Below, one piece after another: positions 61,643 to 64,000 of a stretch of DNA of 64,000 bases. The first letter of the stretch is position 1. Every line of letters starts with the position of its first letter. The notes under the pieces were generated by a model. The model saw only the letters and a program-made list of their open reading frames with translations. It ran no database searches and was not told the origin of the DNA. Source of the stretch: Rhizopus arrhizus (lineage: Eukaryota > Mucoromycota > Mucoromycetes > Mucorales > Rhizopodaceae); NCBI GenBank assembly GCA_024220505.1, contig JAKZZE010000028.1:372001-436000 (forward strand), in the 5' to 3' direction. A program made the translations under genes and the position numbers.

Positions 61643-64000
61643 TTAAAATCCATTGACTGTGGATGATGCGGGTGAAGAACCGAACATCTTTCTATCATTA
61701 AATATAGTACCAAAAGGTGAAGCTGTTGCAGAGGACACGGAGCTTTTACCATCAAAGGCAGCAGAAGAATCCATAGGTGTCTTCAATGTCATCTTTTTAT
61801 TGAACTTTTGACCTGTTCTTTCTGATTCCCAATCTTCCCATTTCTTCATCACCAAACGAGAAGAATCAAATTTACCTTCACCATCACCATGTCCCTTGTC
61901 CTTCTTTTCACCTTCGACCATACGAGTAGCGCCCCAAGAGAAATCATCAAAGTGCCAGAATGAATAAACAGGTAAAATTAAATTCCAGATAGGTAAAGCA
62001 ATGATATAAACTACATGGCAAGTAAATACTTTGGTTGCTTACTTTTGTATTATACTTACTAATCATCCACAAACAATAAACAAATTTAAAGGTAGTGATA
62101 GCAATCAAGACAGCAGGTAAGCCCAAGATAGCAATCAACAAAGCTAAAGATTGCCATTGAGGATTAGTAGAGATAGCAGTATCAATGATCAAGTAAATTG
62201 ACATCACAATAGCGGCAGGTAGAACTAAGGTACCGATCAAATCTACAAAGACAGAGAATTGCATAGAAAGGCAGGCAATACCACAGAGATCAGATACAAG
62301 GACCAATTCCATTAGGTTATGTACAGTCGAATTGATCCATCGACGACGTTGAGACAAGAGAACCTTAAATTCGTCAGGGACAATGGTCTTACAGCGTGCT
62401 TGAGGTACAAACATCATCTGTCGCTTGGGGAAGGTACGTAACATGAGAGTAGACAGGAAACGATCTTCACCCAAGAGAAGTAAGTTCTTTTCATGCAAAG
62501 TAGTAACGACGTTTTGATTGTATTCAAGGATAATATCTGGGTTGGCCAAGATGGGGACCCAGGCACCATTCTTGGGCGATTTGATACGGTACATACTGAA
62601 ACAACCGGGTAAACAAGTGACGATACCAAAAAGGGATTCAAATGCTTTGGCATAATGATGGGAGATATAATATTCAAATACTTGAATAGCCGAGGTAACT
62701 ATATACCATCTTCAGTTCCTCTCCTTTTTCTCTTTCTATCGATTGTACTTACATGATACTCGTTTATTTGCAATTCTTGTTTCACCACATAAACCCATAA
62801 TAGTAATATCATTTGCCATAGCAGCTACCATGTAAGTTAATGCGTCAGGTAATACCTTCGTATCGGCATCCACCTAAAAATACGTTAGTTCTTTTTTGGT
62901 ATTAAAAAAAAAAAGAATCTATTTTTACCATCAGAACTAATTCAAATTTATCGGGTGTAACGCCTTTCATCAGCCAAGTCATCTTCCAAAAGATTTCATA
63001 ATCCAATTCCGATAATCGATCGTTAAACAAGACTCTTTGAAAGAAACTCATCAAAATGAGCTATAGGAATCTGTTAGTCTTTCTTCTTCCTTTTATTTTA
63101 CACATTACCTGAGAATCACGTTTACCACGATTACCTGCTTTAGGAGCATCTGCTTCTTCCTCAGTACCACACTTTACAATTGTTACGCAAGGAACACCTT
63201 TATAATGGCCAGCATACTATATAATATTTATCAACAAAATGCATGCAGACGCATTCATACAAAATAACACTTACCACCTTAGCCTTGTTCAATTGTTTTT
63301 CACCATCAGCAATAGCGAGATAAGAAGAAGGCTTAGGGTTAGCCATGGTAGGATCAAGGTCCATGATGCCAACAACAATATCAGGTGTTGATTTTGTTTC
63401 TCCTGCACCGGTAATCATACCATCTGCAATAACAAAGAAAATCTAAGAAGAAGGAAAAAAAAAACGTTAATTAAGTTTAATATAAACTTTACGTCGTCTC
63501 TTACCTTATGTTTATTTGAGAATGTTGTCTCTGCCAAACTATCCATCGTAATTCGAAGACCTTCTTCACCTTCTGAATAACAAGTAACAAGCATCACTGT
63601 ATATAACTCAGTGGTGACAATATCTGAACGTGCACCACCAAGACCAACAGCAGAACTACTTTCGCTCAATGCAGGTGTTGCTCGGAAGGAAGATCCGGAA
63701 GAACTACTGAAAGAGGCAGTCGATTGCGGCACTTGCATTGGTCCATAATTATTGTAAGGTCCTGGCATATGATTGGCTGGATCGTCGTTACCCCCCTTGA
63801 TAGAACGCCATGCTAACCAATTTGAACGACCACCGGGCTTGATCAAACGACGAGAGATGAACCATTGGAAGAGAAGAGCCATGGAATAACGGACGACAAT
63901 CATGGCAATGATAACACCCAACATGAGGTCCATAATGATCTTTTCTGCTATGCAGCCGCCTGTTTCAGATTCCATAATGCCTACCTTATATCTTGCCATT
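61643..64000 (-). CDS. Chitin synthase, class IV-like (partial, 5' end outside window)
   Basis: A processive family-2 glycosyltransferase making cell-wall chitin from UDP-GlcNAc at the plasma membrane. Translation enters at the right edge within the protein (an ATG there is internal), with a membrane helix '[28 protein letters not shown]'. Catalytic motifs: '[26 protein letters not shown]', '[22 protein letters not shown]' (DxD-like), '[11 protein letters not shown]', '[14 protein letters not shown]' (catalytic Asp of EDR) and '[19 protein letters not shown]' (QRRRW). '[21 protein letters not shown]' is typical of class IV (Chs3-like). After four C-terminal membrane helices the protein ends in a short polar tail to the TAA near 61645. 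No DEK domain is seen at the C-terminus, arguing against classes V/VII. About seven exons. N-terminal domains cannot be judged. Confidence 0.93.

Noticed and set aside
1..64000. tRNA, rRNA and other RNA genes
   Set aside because: No cloverleaf with A and B boxes and no rRNA core sequence was noticed on either strand by eye. A covariance-model search would be needed to exclude small RNAs.

Overview
The window is nuclear DNA of a filamentous fungus, most likely an early-diverging one (Mucoromycota, probably Mucorales). It is AT-rich, with genes broken by many introns of about 45-70 bases that start GT and end AG, and with long A/T homopolymers. The gene content is eukaryotic: a Sec7 ARF-GEF, the complex I 75 kDa subunit, a chitin synthase, a Ppz-type phosphatase, a BRCC36 deubiquitinase and a kleisin. 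The repeats are of the kinds common in Mucoromycota: LINE, DIRS, Tc1/mariner, MULE and Helitron/Fanzor-like remnants. No rRNA, tRNA or CRISPR array was recognised. The species assignment is inference.

Layout. 1-2.6 kb: two decayed LINE 3' ends bracketing an unassigned minus-strand ORF. 2.6-5.0 kb: gene-poor. 5.0-11.1 kb: Sec7/PH ARF-GEF (+), a small secreted Ser/Thr-rich protein (-), a short-chain dehydrogenase (-) and an FPG-type DNA glycosylase (-). 11.1-13.4 kb: gene-poor. 13.4-17.5 kb: two coiled-coil or disordered proteins (+). 18.3-23.7 kb: a compact cluster with an ABC ATPase carrying an apparent frameshift (+), a protein N-terminal methyltransferase (-) ending one base from it, BRCC36 (+) and a Rec8/Rad21-like kleisin (+). 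24-28.7 kb: a C2H2 zinc-finger factor (-), a 76-base poly(T) tract and the complex I 75 kDa subunit (-).

29.3-43.66 kb is a mobile-element island. It is bounded by long Tc1/mariner-type inverted repeats, each next to a TA dinucleotide. It contains a frameshifted DD34E transposase, a Fanzor/TnpB-like remnant, an endonuclease remnant, GC-rich hairpins, a 353-bp tandem repeat, a decayed gene, a multi-exon gene with an acidic tail, and a complete DIRS-type tyrosine-recombinase retrotransposon. A MULE transposase remnant lies just outside.

45.8-64 kb returns to housekeeping genes, nearly all on the minus strand: a Ppz-like phosphatase, an unassigned protein with a HPQIAPEEF motif, a long degenerate P-type ATPase resembling TMEM94, a Mam3/CNNM-like DUF21-CBS membrane protein, an ARM-repeat/BTB protein like ARMC5, a small Dabb-domain protein (+), and a class IV-like chitin synthase running off the right edge. 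The unique genes show no operon-like logic. Possible functional links are genome maintenance (BRCC36, the kleisin, FPG glycosylase) and membrane or cell-wall traffic (ARF-GEF, chitin synthase), but these are inference. All splice sites were assigned by eye from reading-frame continuity and family alignment.
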